Of a stretch of DNA of 25,284 nt, positions 1 to 7,945 are shown piece after piece. Both the position numbers and the translations under genes were made by a program. The notes under the pieces were generated by a model, which made no database searches, was not told the origin of the DNA, and saw only the letters and a list, made by a program, of their open reading frames with translations. Source of the stretch: an uncultured Lacticaseibacillus sp. (lineage in GTDB: Bacteria; Bacillota; Bacilli; Lactobacillales; Lactobacillaceae); assembly GCA_934339215.1 (NCBI GenBank), contig CAKRHU010000001.1:1-25284 (forward strand). Direction: 5' to 3'. Each line of letters starts with the position of its first letter. The stretch's first letter is position 1.

Positions 1-43
1 GACGACGTAGCCTTAGCCGTCTCTCCACCTTGTTAACGCTATC

Positions 44-72
44 AAGATACCACCAAAGAATTCGCAAGTCCA
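44..72 (-). promoter_or_regulatory. Candidate promoter reading out of the left edge
   Basis: On the minus strand there is a TGGACT -35-like hexamer (67-72), a 17-base spacer and an extended -10, TGG-TATCTT (-10 at 44-49). Each hexamer matches the sigma-A consensus at four of six bases. It would serve a gene left of the window. Nothing else in the first 180 bases is recognisable. Confidence 0.28.
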
Positions 73-180
73 GCATTTTATTGTAAAGGTTTTGTATCAT
101 GACATTGATATTTTTTTCTAAATAATCGTGTTTATATTGTCTGATGTTATATTGGTACAGAATTTTCTAATTAGTGTCGA

Positions 181-233
181 CAACAAAAAACCGCCATTTC
201 AATTTCCAAAAACGGAGATTTGAAATAGCGGTT
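181..233 (-). terminator. Rho-independent terminator of the GNAT gene
   Basis: A 14-base inverted repeat (189-202 with 220-233, one G-U wobble) has a 17-base loop. On the minus strand it runs into TTTTTTGTTG. It lies just past the stop codon of the acetyltransferase gene. Confidence 0.8.
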
Positions 234-243
234 CAAACGCAAT

Positions 244-852
244 TTAGATTTCTTTGATCATATGATTGTAGCGATGGGAGCCGATCATTAATTCACCGTT
301 TTTATGGTAGCCGACGCGCGTGTATAACTTTTCAGCCCGCGGGTTGGCTTGATCGACATTCAAAGACAGCAACGATTCACCACGATCATGCAGCAATGGT
401 TCGACGCCTTTGAGCAATTCAGTACCGATGCCATGACCTTGCGCAGATTCTGCGACGGCTAACGTATCCACATACCATTCACCGGTGTAGGTTTCAGTGT
501 CTGGGAACAATTCTTGCGATTCTGGCAAACCAACTTTTGGCAGCAATGGTTGGAAGACATCATCGATATGGTCTTCTTTGTCGTGTGGGTAGCCGACGAG
601 GATGCCATCGACTTGGCCTTCAGTTTCATGGACAAAGGTTTGTGGCCAGCCGTAGCGGTAGTCCTCTAATAAGAAAGCTTGTTCAAATACCGGATAAAGT
701 TGGGATTTTGGCAGCTTCATCAAAGCTGGAATCTCCATTTCTTCAAACACAATATCGATCAATGGGACACAAGCTTTGGCATCTTCTGGGGTTGCAGGAC
801 GGATCATTTTAAACATACGTCGCCTTGTCGCTTTTTTGACGTGAGGAGGCAA
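244..852 (-). CDS. GNAT family N-acetyltransferase
   Basis: This is a single-domain GCN5-related acetyltransferase, expected to move an acetyl group from acetyl-CoA to an unknown amine. The N-terminal strand reads MIRPATPEDAKACVPLID. The acetyl-CoA pyrophosphate-binding motif is visible as QGHGIGTELL after the strand GEWYVDTLAV. The C-terminal NPRAEKLYTRVGY helix-strand is typical of the family. The start is uncertain. A TTG at 852 has GGAGG only four bases upstream. ATG codons at 816 and 807 would give proteins closer to the usual GNAT start (MIRPAT) but lack a good ribosome binding site. The TTG version is 202 residues. It is a monocistronic gene with its own terminator, divergent from the ABC importer operon. 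The substrate cannot be read from the sequence. Confidence 0.85.
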   Translation of the reverse strand: MPPHVKKATRRRMFKMIRPATPEDAKACVPLIDIVFEEMEIPALMKLPKSQLYPVFEQAFLLEDYRYGWPQTFVHETEGQVDGILVGYPHDKEDHIDDVFQPLLPKVGLPESQELFPDTETYTGEWYVDTLAVAESAQGHGIGTELLKGVEPLLHDRGESLLSLNVDQANPRAEKLYTRVGYHKNGELMIGSHRYNHMIKEI

Positions 853-861
853 CGTTCCTCC
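845..861 (-). promoter_or_regulatory. Ribosome binding site inside a small inverted repeat
   Basis: GGAGG (845-849) and CCTCC (857-861) flank a self-complementary AACGTT core. On the minus-strand mRNA the GGAGG serving the GNAT gene could pair with CCTCC placed just after the TTG start, hiding the ribosome binding site. The pairing is visible; a regulatory role is inferred. Confidence 0.35.
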
Positions 862-1000
862 AATTCTTGAAACCTCACGCGCGCGCCTCCCATTCTATCA
901 CCTTTTGCACCGGAAAAATATTTTCATGGCTTTTCGAGGCTTTTCATTCACACAAATCAGTCAATCCGCGCTATATTATAGAGGGCCGTTAATATTGCTA

Positions 1001-1058
1001 TAGAAATCGTTCTACACAAGATATTGTGCACAATTTCCTAGATAAATCTATATCTTGT
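1001..1058. promoter_or_regulatory. Operator-like inverted repeats upstream of the ABC importer operon
   Basis: Three dyads lie in the 265-base divergent region: TAGAA-ATCG-TTCTA (1001-1014), the perfect 12-base palindrome ATTGTGCACAAT (1023-1034), and ACAAGATAT (1016-1024) paired with ATATCTTGT (1050-1058). A TATATT at 972-977 could be a -10, but no good -35 precedes it. No regulator gene is adjacent. The dyads fit a sugar- or phosphate-responsive repressor site, but the regulator is unknown. Confidence 0.45.
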
Positions 1059-1117
1059 ATGTGTCGTTGGGAGCTGTTATCATATTAGCGGTGACACAAA
1101 TAAAGGGGTGGTATTGG

Positions 1118-2179
1118 TTGAAAGTAACGTTCAAAGACGTCGCCTTGTCATATGATGGCAAGGTCAACACGCTGGAAGGATTAAATTTCGAAATTCCTGA
1201 CGGCGCGTTGGTATCGCTTTTGGGACCAAGCGGCGGCGGCAAGTCCACGACGCTGAACATGATCTCAGGGCTACTGGCGCCAACTGCAGGGAAAATTTAT
1301 TTTGATGACCAAGACGTCACCAAACAATCAGCGCTGGCGCGCAAAGTCGGCATGGTGTTTCAAAACTATGCCTTGTACCCGCATTTAAGCGTGTTGGATA
1401 ACATCGCCTTCCCATTAAAAATGGCCCGGGTGAAAAAAGCCGAACGCTACAAACGCGCCCGCGAGTTAGCCACATTGGTGCATGTCGATGATCAACTCGA
1501 CAAAAAGCCTGGCGATTTATCTGGCGGTCAACAACAACGTGTCGCCATCGCTCGGGCTTTGGCAAAATCACCATCGCTGTTGTTATTGGATGAACCACTG
1601 TCCAACTTGGACGCCCGCTTGCGGATCGAAATGCGCGAAGAAATTCGCCGCATTCAATCTGAAACTGGCGTCACCACGATTTTCGTCACGCATGATCAAG
1701 ACGAAGCGTTGCACATTTCCGATCACATCATGGTGTTAGCCGATGCGCACATTCAACAATTTGCCACGCCACATACCTTGTACGCAAGCCCGGCAAATGC
1801 ATTTGTCGCCAAATTCATCGGCAGCCCAGTGATCAACATGATCAAAGCCGACACCATGAAAGCAGACCTTGCTGGCGTAGTGCCTGATGAGATCTTGCAA
1901 AAGGCGGAAACCATTGGCATTCGCTCCGAAAGCATCGTCTTGCATGACTTAGGGCGCAAAATCGTGGCCACCCTTCATGCCGAAGTCGGTGCGGCGCATC
2001 AATTTGGCCGCGAAGCTACGGCAACATTGAACTACAATGGCGAAACGCTTTTGTCCACCGAGTTGTCCAGCATGCCAACTGGGACCAAAACCGGCGACTT
2101 CAGCATTTTAGCTACCGGATTTTTCTTGTTTGATCATGACGGCAAGCTGATTTTTGGCGGTGAGTCGCATGATGAATGA
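1118..2179 (+). CDS. ugpC: CUT1-type ABC importer ATP-binding protein (UgpC/MsmK-like)
   Basis: This is the ATPase that powers uptake through the two permeases encoded next. From the TTG start it is 353 residues, normal for the UgpC/MalK/MsmK family. Walker A is GPSGGGKST (36-44), the Q-loop is FQNYALYP (Gln82), the signature is LSGGQ (134-138), Walker B is LLLLDE (154-159) and the switch histidine lies in THDQDEA (192). The C-terminal third is the expected regulatory TOBE-type region. The TTG at 1118 is chosen because AAAGGGGTGG ends six bases upstream; an in-frame extension to 1055 has no ribosome binding site. The gene is first in a four-gene operon and overlaps the next by a few codons. 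The class call is firm. Such ATPases are often shared among several importers, so substrate cannot be read from this gene. Confidence 0.9.
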   Translation: MKVTFKDVALSYDGKVNTLEGLNFEIPDGALVSLLGPSGGGKSTTLNMISGLLAPTAGKIYFDDQDVTKQSALARKVGMVFQNYALYPHLSVLDNIAFPLKMARVKKAERYKRARELATLVHVDDQLDKKPGDLSGGQQQRVAIARALAKSPSLLLLDEPLSNLDARLRIEMREEIRRIQSETGVTTIFVTHDQDEALHISDHIMVLADAHIQQFATPHTLYASPANAFVAKFIGSPVINMIKADTMKADLAGVVPDEILQKAETIGIRSESIVLHDLGRKIVATLHAEVGAAHQFGREATATLNYNGETLLSTELSSMPTGTKTGDFSILATGFFLFDHDGKLIFGGESHDE

Positions 2180-3062
2180 AAAAGCCACCTGGCGTTCGAC
2201 GGTTAAAGCCTTGTTGTATCTGTTGCCGATGTTGGTGATCACCATTACCTTTAACATTTGGCCGATTTTGTCCAGTTTCTTGATGAGTTTTTACACCAAG
2301 TACGATTACTACACCGACAAAGTGTCTGCGATGGGGTTAGATAACTTCAAATTCTTGTTTTCCGATCCTGATTTTCACTTAGCGGTGCGCAACACCTTGA
2401 TTTTCGTGGCCGGCGTTGTCCCGATCACGGTGATCTTGTCATTGGTGATCGCCATTTTACTCAATCAGATCAAGTGGTTGTCTGGTTTCTTCCGTACCGT
2501 GTACTTTCTGCCGTTCGTCACCTCGACGGTTGCCATTGCCATGGTATGGAATTGGATCTACCATTCTGATTACGGCTTGATGAACTACTTTTTAGGCTTG
2601 TTTGGGATCCATGCCATCAATTGGTTGAACGATCCGCATTGGTCACTGTTGGCGTTGATCATCATGACGGTGTGGAAAGACCTCGGGTTCAATATTATTT
2701 TGTTCTTAGTCGGCCTCAACAATATTGATCCTGGTTATTATCGCGCTGCTGAAATTGACGGCGCGAATGCTTGGCAGCGGTTCTTGAACGTCACCGTTCC
2801 GATGATTTCCCCGATCACCTTCTTGGTATCCGTCAATGGGATCATCGGTTCGTTTAAAGTGTTTGACCAGATCTTTGCCTTATTTGGCGGCACTCCGGGA
2901 CCTGGGAAAGCCGATTTGACCATTGTGTACTACTTGTATCAAAAGTTTTATACCGAATACAAATACCCGATCGCAGCAGCCAGCGGCGTGGTGTTGTTCT
3001 TCTTGATCTTGGCGGTCACGCTCGTGCAAATGTGGTACTCCCGCAAGCACGTGCATTATTAG
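2169..3062 (+). CDS. ugpA: ABC importer permease, UgpA/MalF-like
   Basis: This is an integral membrane permease of a binding-protein-dependent CUT1 importer, about 297 residues with six hydrophobic segments. The cytoplasmic EAA loop that contacts the ATPase is visible as YYRAAEIDGANAWQRF followed by VTVPMISP. The start lies inside the end of the ATPase gene (ATG at 2169 or 2172). A GGTGAG ribosome binding site at 2159-2164 favours either ATG over an in-frame TTG at 2154. The overlap suggests translational coupling. The next permease begins eleven bases downstream, and its AGGAGG overlaps this gene's stop codon. It resembles UgpA (glycerol-3-phosphate) more than a maltose permease, mainly because its binding-protein partner is UgpB-like. 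Confidence 0.87.
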   Translation: MMNEKATWRSTVKALLYLLPMLVITITFNIWPILSSFLMSFYTKYDYYTDKVSAMGLDNFKFLFSDPDFHLAVRNTLIFVAGVVPITVILSLVIAILLNQIKWLSGFFRTVYFLPFVTSTVAIAMVWNWIYHSDYGLMNYFLGLFGIHAINWLNDPHWSLLALIIMTVWKDLGFNIILFLVGLNNIDPGYYRAAEIDGANAWQRFLNVTVPMISPITFLVSVNGIIGSFKVFDQIFALFGGTPGPGKADLTIVYYLYQKFYTEYKYPIAAASGVVLFFLILAVTLVQMWYSRKHVHY

Positions 3063-3072
3063 GAGGCACAAG

Positions 3073-3891
3073 ATGAAAAAACTCAGTCGTGTGCTTCTAT
3101 ATTTGATCGTCACCCTAGGCGCGTTGACCATGTTGATGCCATTCTTATGGATGGTGTCCACCGCACTCAAAACCGCGCCTGAAACCATCACCGTGCCGCC
3201 GACTTGGATTCCGAAGTCCTTACAATGGGGTAACTTCATCAAAGCTTGGCATGAAGCACCGTTTGCGCGCTACTTCGTCAATTCTTTGGTGGTCACCTCG
3301 GTCACGACTATCGGGCAATTGTTTACCAGCATTTTAGCGGCGTTTGCCTTTGCGCGGTTAAAGTTCTTCGGTAAAAACATTATCTTTGTTATTTTCCTCG
3401 GGACCATGATGATCCCAGGGGAAATGTTGATCATCCCTAATTTTGTCACCTTGAGTCACCTGCGCTTGATCGATACCTATGGGGCGTTGATCATTCCGTG
3501 GCTGGCTAGCTTCTTCACCGTGTTCACCCTCAGGCAAACGTTCCAATCCACGCCTGAGCAGATCTACTACGCCGCGCGCATCGACGGGGCCAGTGACTGG
3601 CGGTATCTTTGGCATGTGTTAGTGCCGATGAGCAAATCCACCATCACTGCCGTTACGGTATTGCAAGTCATCGGCTCATGGAATGCCTTCATGTGGCCGC
3701 TGATCGTCACCAATTCCGACAAAATGCGCACCTTGCCTGTTGGGCTGCAGGCATTCACCACTGACGCTGGGACGCAATACCAGTTGTTAATGGCGGCAAG
3801 TACGTTCGTTATTATTCCAATGGTTGTGTTGTATGTCTTCTTACAAAAATATATTATTGCTGGGATCTCTAAAGCAGGGTTGAAAGGATAA
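3073..3891 (+). CDS. ugpE: ABC importer permease, UgpE/MalG-like
   Basis: This is the second permease of the importer, 272 residues, with an N-terminal membrane anchor (LSRVLLYLIVTLGALTMLMPF) and about six membrane segments. The EAA loop is YYAARIDGASDWRYLWHVLVPMSKS near residues 160-185, where it docks with the ATPase. The ATG is preceded by AGGAGG at a six-base distance. It forms a heterodimer with the upstream permease. It is followed by the binding-protein gene after eight bases. Family assignment is firm; substrate is inferred. Confidence 0.88.
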   Translation: MKKLSRVLLYLIVTLGALTMLMPFLWMVSTALKTAPETITVPPTWIPKSLQWGNFIKAWHEAPFARYFVNSLVVTSVTTIGQLFTSILAAFAFARLKFFGKNIIFVIFLGTMMIPGEMLIIPNFVTLSHLRLIDTYGALIIPWLASFFTVFTLRQTFQSTPEQIYYAARIDGASDWRYLWHVLVPMSKSTITAVTVLQVIGSWNAFMWPLIVTNSDKMRTLPVGLQAFTTDAGTQYQLLMAASTFVIIPMVVLYVFLQKYIIAGISKAGLKG

Positions 3892-3899
3892 TCATTCAC

Positions 3900-5174
3900 A
3901 TGAAAAAGAAATCGTGGGTCAAAGCATTACTCGCCGTTTTCACTGTTAGTTTAGCTGCAGGCTTGACCGCTTGTGGCAACTCGGGTTCATCAACGAAAAG
4001 TTCCGGTCCAGTCAAAATCACCTTTTGGCATGGGATGAACGGCCCTTATGCCAAAGCCTTAAACAGCATCATCAGCGACTACAACAAGTCGCAATCCAAG
4101 TACAAAGTGGTCGGTACTGCGCAAGGTGATTACACCGCCTTACAACAAAAGATCATGGCAGGCGCAAAGTCTCACAAGCTGCCAACGATTTCTCAAACCA
4201 CTTACACCACTGTGCCTGATTATGTGAAAAATGGTTTCGTTGAACCTTTTGATAACTACATCAAAAAGTCCGACTTATCTGATATTTATCCCGCCTTCTT
4301 AAGCTCTTCCAAGTATCAAGGCAAGTACTACTCCATGCCATTCTCCAAGTCTGTGCGGATCATGTACTACAACCCAACACTGTTGAAGAAGTACAACTTA
4401 TCGGTGCCAACTAGCTGGGAAGAAGTCCAAAAAGACGCCGCTAAAGTCAAAGCTGACGGCTTATACGGCATCAGCTTTGATAAATCCTTTGATATGGAAC
4501 TTGAAGGCCTCGCCAAGCAAAACGGCAACAAGTTGGTTTCTACTGACTTAACGCCTAACTTGAACTCCAAGAAGACGCTTGAAGCGACTCACTTCATCTG
4601 GGACATGGTGCAAAACAAAGAAGCTAAGACTGCCGGCGAAGATATTTACGGCGATCGCACCTTCACCTCTAGCAAAGCCTTGTTCTACGTTGGCTCATCT
4701 GCTGGTATTTCCAGCATGAAGCAATACGCACCAAAAGGCTTCACTTGGGAAACCATGGCACTGCCAACTTATAAAGGCAAGCAAGCCACTGAACTTGCCG
4801 GCAACGATATCGTGATGTTTAAAGACGCCAGTGCTGCTGAAAAGAAAGGCGGCGCGGACTTCATCAAGTTCTTGCTTTCCAAGAAAGAAACCATCAAGTG
4901 GTCTGAAAAAACCGGTTATGTGCCTTTGACTAAGTCCGCCGTTAAAGATTCCGGCTACCAAGCCTTCTTGGACAAGAACCCTGCGGATAAAGCAGCCGTT
5001 AACTCCTTGGACTTTGGTTTCCAATCCACCGCCTTCATCGGCTTTTCTGAATATCGGACCAACTTGTTGAGCGCGGTTGATGCCATGCTGACCAAGCACG
5101 AAACCCCGGAAAAAGCCATGGGTACTTTGCAAACCCAAACTAAGAAGATCATCAAAGATAACAACGACAAGTAA
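3900..5174 (+). CDS. ugpB: Extracellular solute-binding lipoprotein, UgpB-like (family 1)
   Basis: This 424-residue lipoprotein captures substrate outside the cell for the importer. A signal peptide (KKK then a hydrophobic stretch) ends in the lipobox LTAC, so Cys25 would be the lipid-modified residue, followed by a Ser/Gly/Lys linker. The mature start KITFWHGMNGPYAKALNSII resembles the UgpB family, whose members bind sn-glycerol-3-phosphate or glycerophosphodiesters. Sugar binding is a real alternative, since Firmicute proteins of this family include both. It is the last gene of the operon, with a weak AAAGGA at an 11-base distance and a terminator 17 bases after the stop. Class is certain; ligand moderate. 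Confidence 0.82.
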   Translation: MKKKSWVKALLAVFTVSLAAGLTACGNSGSSTKSSGPVKITFWHGMNGPYAKALNSIISDYNKSQSKYKVVGTAQGDYTALQQKIMAGAKSHKLPTISQTTYTTVPDYVKNGFVEPFDNYIKKSDLSDIYPAFLSSSKYQGKYYSMPFSKSVRIMYYNPTLLKKYNLSVPTSWEEVQKDAAKVKADGLYGISFDKSFDMELEGLAKQNGNKLVSTDLTPNLNSKKTLEATHFIWDMVQNKEAKTAGEDIYGDRTFTSSKALFYVGSSAGISSMKQYAPKGFTWETMALPTYKGKQATELAGNDIVMFKDASAAEKKGGADFIKFLLSKKETIKWSEKTGYVPLTKSAVKDSGYQAFLDKNPADKAAVNSLDFGFQSTAFIGFSEYRTNLLSAVDAMLTKHETPEKAMGTLQTQTKKIIKDNNDK

Positions 5175-5190
5175 ACTTCGATCATGTTGA

Positions 5191-5226
5191 AAGCAGTCTG
5201 CGATCCCATATTGCAGGCTGTTTTTG
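5191..5226 (+). terminator. Terminator of the ABC importer operon
   Basis: The stem CAGTCTGC (5194-5201) pairs with GCAGGCTG (5213-5220), extended by A-T pairs and followed by TTTTT. It closes the four-gene operon. Confidence 0.82.
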
Positions 5227-5250
5227 GGTCTAGGCGTTCGCTTTATAAAG

Positions 5251-5273
5251 TGTTATGCTATTTGGTTAACCAA
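5251..5273 (+). promoter_or_regulatory. Extended -10 promoter with an overlapping palindrome upstream of the MBL gene
   Basis: TGT-TATGCT (5251-5259) is an extended -10; no good -35 is seen. A perfect 12-base palindrome, TTGGTTAACCAA (5262-5273), sits where transcription should start and ends one base before AAGGAGG. That position suits a repressor operator. The regulator is unknown. Confidence 0.45.
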
Positions 5274-5289
5274 CAAGGAGGCTTAAATC

Positions 5290-6519
5290 ATGACTAGCGT
5301 GAGATTTTTAAACGGGTTACACACGATTGGCGGCAATATTGTTGAAATCAGCACACAAACCAGCCGGATCATCACCGATTTTGGCGTGGCAGCGGACCTA
5401 ACAGGCGAAACCATTGATGAATCTATCGCGTCCGGTAAGCTGCCGAACTTACCAGAATTTTTTCACAACACGCCAGACCAATACAAACACGAAGCGATCG
5501 TGATTTCACATTTACACATCGATCACATGGGCGCTTTGCAATATCTCACCAAAGACGTGCCAATTTACATGAGCCAGGATAGCTTGAAGTTGTATGAAAC
5601 GTTGATCGCTGCTGGGGATGAACAGCCGGTGGCCAACTTGCACGCACTCAAGCCGGAACACCCCTTGGCTGTTGGCGACCTCACCGTCACCGGCTATCTA
5701 TCCGATCACGATGAACCAGGCATCATGGCGTTAGCAATTTCAGATGGCGATCATCTTTATGTCCATTCTGGCGATGTGCGTTTGAACGGGCCACATCGCG
5801 ATCGCGTTGACCATTGGGCGCAAACTTTACATGATCAGCATGTCAAAATGCTGTTCTTAGAAGGCACCACCTTCTCTTTTGACAGCGATACCCCGGTTGA
5901 AGATAGCCAACATCCTGCCACACCATATACAGAAGCCACTTTGCAAACTGCCTTCGGCCAAGCGCTCGATGCTGCCGATCAACTAGTGGTCCTCAATCCC
6001 TACGTCCGCAATTGGGAACGTCTGGCGAACTTTCAAGCAACTGCCCATGCCCATCATCGCCAAATTGCCTGGACAGAACTTTCACAGCAAGTCCTCAACC
6101 ACGTGGCCCATATCCAGCCGGATCATGTCAACGCCAAAGACCTCAAAGCGCACCCGGAAAAATATGTCTTAGAAAACAGCTTTGAAAACCTCAACGACTT
6201 AACCGACTTAACCGTCAGCGTCTATTTACATTCAAACGGCGTGCCGCTTGGCGATTACGATCCCCACTTTCAAGAACTGCTCGACTACTTAAACCAGCAC
6301 AACATCCCGATTCAATATTTATCTTGCACCGGCCACGCGACCAAAACTGACTTGATCACACTGTGCCAAATGATTGCACCAGAAATTGTGGTCCCATGGC
6401 ACTCTTTTAAACCAGAGTTAGAAGCAAAAGCACTCGACAAGCAAACCTTGGCAATGGTCTTACAACCTGAAAAAGACTTATTTTATTCTGTCGATGACCC
6501 AGAAGATGCCCAAGATTAG
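5290..6519 (+). CDS. MBL-fold metallohydrolase with RNase J-like (beta-CASP) architecture
   Basis: This 409-residue protein carries the full metallo-beta-lactamase zinc set: HLHIDH at 74-79, His140 in YLSDHDE and Asp162 in HSGDVR. Later motifs are like those of RNase J and other beta-CASP proteins: Glu191 in LFLEGTTF (motif A), His349 in SCTGHA (motif B) and His371 in VPWHSF (motif C). A central insert with NPYVRNWERLANFQ resembles the beta-CASP cap. It is shorter than RNase J (about 550 residues) and lacks the C-terminal domain, so it is probably not the housekeeping RNase J. The reaction could be on nucleic acid or on a small phosphodiester. It starts at an ATG with AAGGAGG eight bases upstream and has its own promoter and terminator. 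The gene follows a Ugp-like importer, which makes a phosphodiesterase role a possible but unproven idea. Confidence 0.75.
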   Translation: MTSVRFLNGLHTIGGNIVEISTQTSRIITDFGVAADLTGETIDESIASGKLPNLPEFFHNTPDQYKHEAIVISHLHIDHMGALQYLTKDVPIYMSQDSLKLYETLIAAGDEQPVANLHALKPEHPLAVGDLTVTGYLSDHDEPGIMALAISDGDHLYVHSGDVRLNGPHRDRVDHWAQTLHDQHVKMLFLEGTTFSFDSDTPVEDSQHPATPYTEATLQTAFGQALDAADQLVVLNPYVRNWERLANFQATAHAHHRQIAWTELSQQVLNHVAHIQPDHVNAKDLKAHPEKYVLENSFENLNDLTDLTVSVYLHSNGVPLGDYDPHFQELLDYLNQHNIPIQYLSCTGHATKTDLITLCQMIAPEIVVPWHSFKPELEAKALDKQTLAMVLQPEKDLFYSVDDPEDAQD

Positions 6520-6540
6520 ACATTTTCGCGAATATGTTTA

Positions 6541-6569
6541 CAGAAAGCGTGCGACAAGGCGCTTTTTTT
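6541..6569 (+). terminator. Terminator of the MBL gene
   Basis: AAAGCGT (6544-6550) pairs with GCGCTTT (6559-6565), including a wobble, across an eight-base loop. The T run continues to 6569. Confidence 0.75.
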
Positions 6570-6664
6570 GCTTACATTTTTTCTGAAAACGGTGTAGGGT
6601 TATAGGGTATGGTAATCACTTGTGCCAGGTATTGCTTATGACACAACCGAATGAGGAGGCAACC

Positions 6665-7852
6665 ATGTTAACCAAGCAGTTTTACCACCAGATGTTCGCC
6701 CACTCCTTCAACATCCCAGTCAAAGTTGAATATTGGGACCAAACGGAGCAGACATACGGCAACGGCGACCCTGAAATCACCATCACCTTCCACGAAGAAG
6801 TCCCGCTTAAAGCGGTGATGAAGAACGCTTCATTAGCTTTAGGTGAAGCGTATCAAAAAGGGAACATCGACGTGACGTCTAGCGTCCATCATCGTCCGCT
6901 GCAAACCCTTTTGACGGCAGCGTACGAAAGCGCAGGTTCTTTCATGAAGAACCCCGCTTTGCGCAAATTCTTACCTAAACAATCGCACTCTGAAAAAAAG
7001 TCGCAACAAGATATCCACTCGCATTATGACATCGGCAACGATTTCTACCGCTTGTGGCTGGACAAAACCATGACTTACTCTTGTGCCTACTTCGATGATT
7101 GGCATGATGATTTGGAAACCGCCCAACGCAACAAAGTCGAACATATCTTGCGTAAGCTCAACCCGCAACCAGGCCGCACCTTCTTAGATATCGGTTGTGG
7201 TTGGGGCACGCTGATGTTGACTGCCGCTAAAGAATATCACTTGGACGTTGTGGGCGTCACGCTGTCTGAAGAACAACTCAAGTTCGTCCAAAACCAGATC
7301 AATGAAATGGGGCTGCAAGATCACGCACAAGTGTTGCTTTGCGACTATCGTGAAATCGATCATGAACCTTTTGATTATGTCACTTCTGTCGGCATGTTCG
7401 AACACGTCGGCAAAGAAAACCTCGGCTTGTACTTCAAAGATGTCGCCAAGCTTATGAAGCCAAATGGTTCCGCGTTGATTCACGGCATCACGCGGCAACA
7501 AGGTGGCGCCAACAATGCTTGGTTGAACACTTACATCTTCCCAGGTGGCTATGTGCCAGGCTTGACGGAAAACATCGACCACATCATCGCCGCCGACTTG
7601 CAGATCTCCGACATGGAACCGCTGCGTCGCCACTATCAGCGCACCACGGAACTGTGGCGCAACAATTTCAACAATGTCCGCGAAGATGTGGTGAAGATGA
7701 TGGGCACAGAATTCACCCGCATGTGGGATCTGTACTTGCAAGCCTGCTCGGCCAGCTTTGAATCTGGCAACATCGATGTGATCCAATACTTGTTGACCAA
7801 AGGGCCTTCTGGTACTGGTTTACCGCAAACGCGCGAATATATGTATGACTAA
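6665..7852 (+). CDS. cfa: Cyclopropane-fatty-acyl-phospholipid synthase
   Basis: The enzyme transfers a methylene from S-adenosylmethionine onto the double bond of an unsaturated acyl chain in membrane phospholipid, a common acid and stress adaptation in lactic acid bacteria. From ATG 6665 it is 395 residues, normal for the family. [15 protein letters not shown] (119-133) and the SAM-binding LDIGCGWGT (174-182) are diagnostic. Residues matching the known active site are Cys140 (YSCAYF), Glu246 (GMFEHVG), His273 (LIHGI) and Tyr324 (RRHY). ATG 6665 is chosen because GAGGAGG lies just upstream; the frame stays open back to 6620 without a comparable site. It is monocistronic, between two terminators. 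No promoter was convincing in the 145-base upstream gap. Confidence 0.95.
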   Translation: MLTKQFYHQMFAHSFNIPVKVEYWDQTEQTYGNGDPEITITFHEEVPLKAVMKNASLALGEAYQKGNIDVTSSVHHRPLQTLLTAAYESAGSFMKNPALRKFLPKQSHSEKKSQQDIHSHYDIGNDFYRLWLDKTMTYSCAYFDDWHDDLETAQRNKVEHILRKLNPQPGRTFLDIGCGWGTLMLTAAKEYHLDVVGVTLSEEQLKFVQNQINEMGLQDHAQVLLCDYREIDHEPFDYVTSVGMFEHVGKENLGLYFKDVAKLMKPNGSALIHGITRQQGGANNAWLNTYIFPGGYVPGLTENIDHIIAADLQISDMEPLRRHYQRTTELWRNNFNNVREDVVKMMGTEFTRMWDLYLQACSASFESGNIDVIQYLLTKGPSGTGLPQTREYMYD

Positions 7853-7859
7853 TTTTATT

Positions 7860-7891
7860 ACCGCTGGTAGCCTCGCTACTGGCGGTTTTTT
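7860..7891 (+). terminator. Terminator of cfa
   Basis: An 11-base stem (7860-7870 with 7876-7886, two wobbles) has the loop CCTCG and is followed by TTTTTT. It faces the terminator of the convergent MATE gene. Confidence 0.85.
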
Positions 7892-7906
7892 GCTATTTAG
7901 CGTAAT

Positions 7907-7940
7907 AAAAAATCCGCCTGGCTGAGACAACAGACGGATG
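7907..7940 (-). terminator. Terminator of the MATE gene
   Basis: On the minus strand ATCCG-A/C-CTG type arms (7912-7920 and 7931-7939, one mismatch) enclose ten bases and run into TTTTTT (complement of 7907-7912). Confidence 0.75.
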
Positions 7941-7945
7941 TTGAA

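Noticed and set aside
1..43. Possible riboswitch or T-box leader on the minus strand at the left edge
   Set aside because: GGTGGTATC looks a little like the T-box GGTGGTACC, but the conserved antiterminator is not present and the downstream gene is outside the window.
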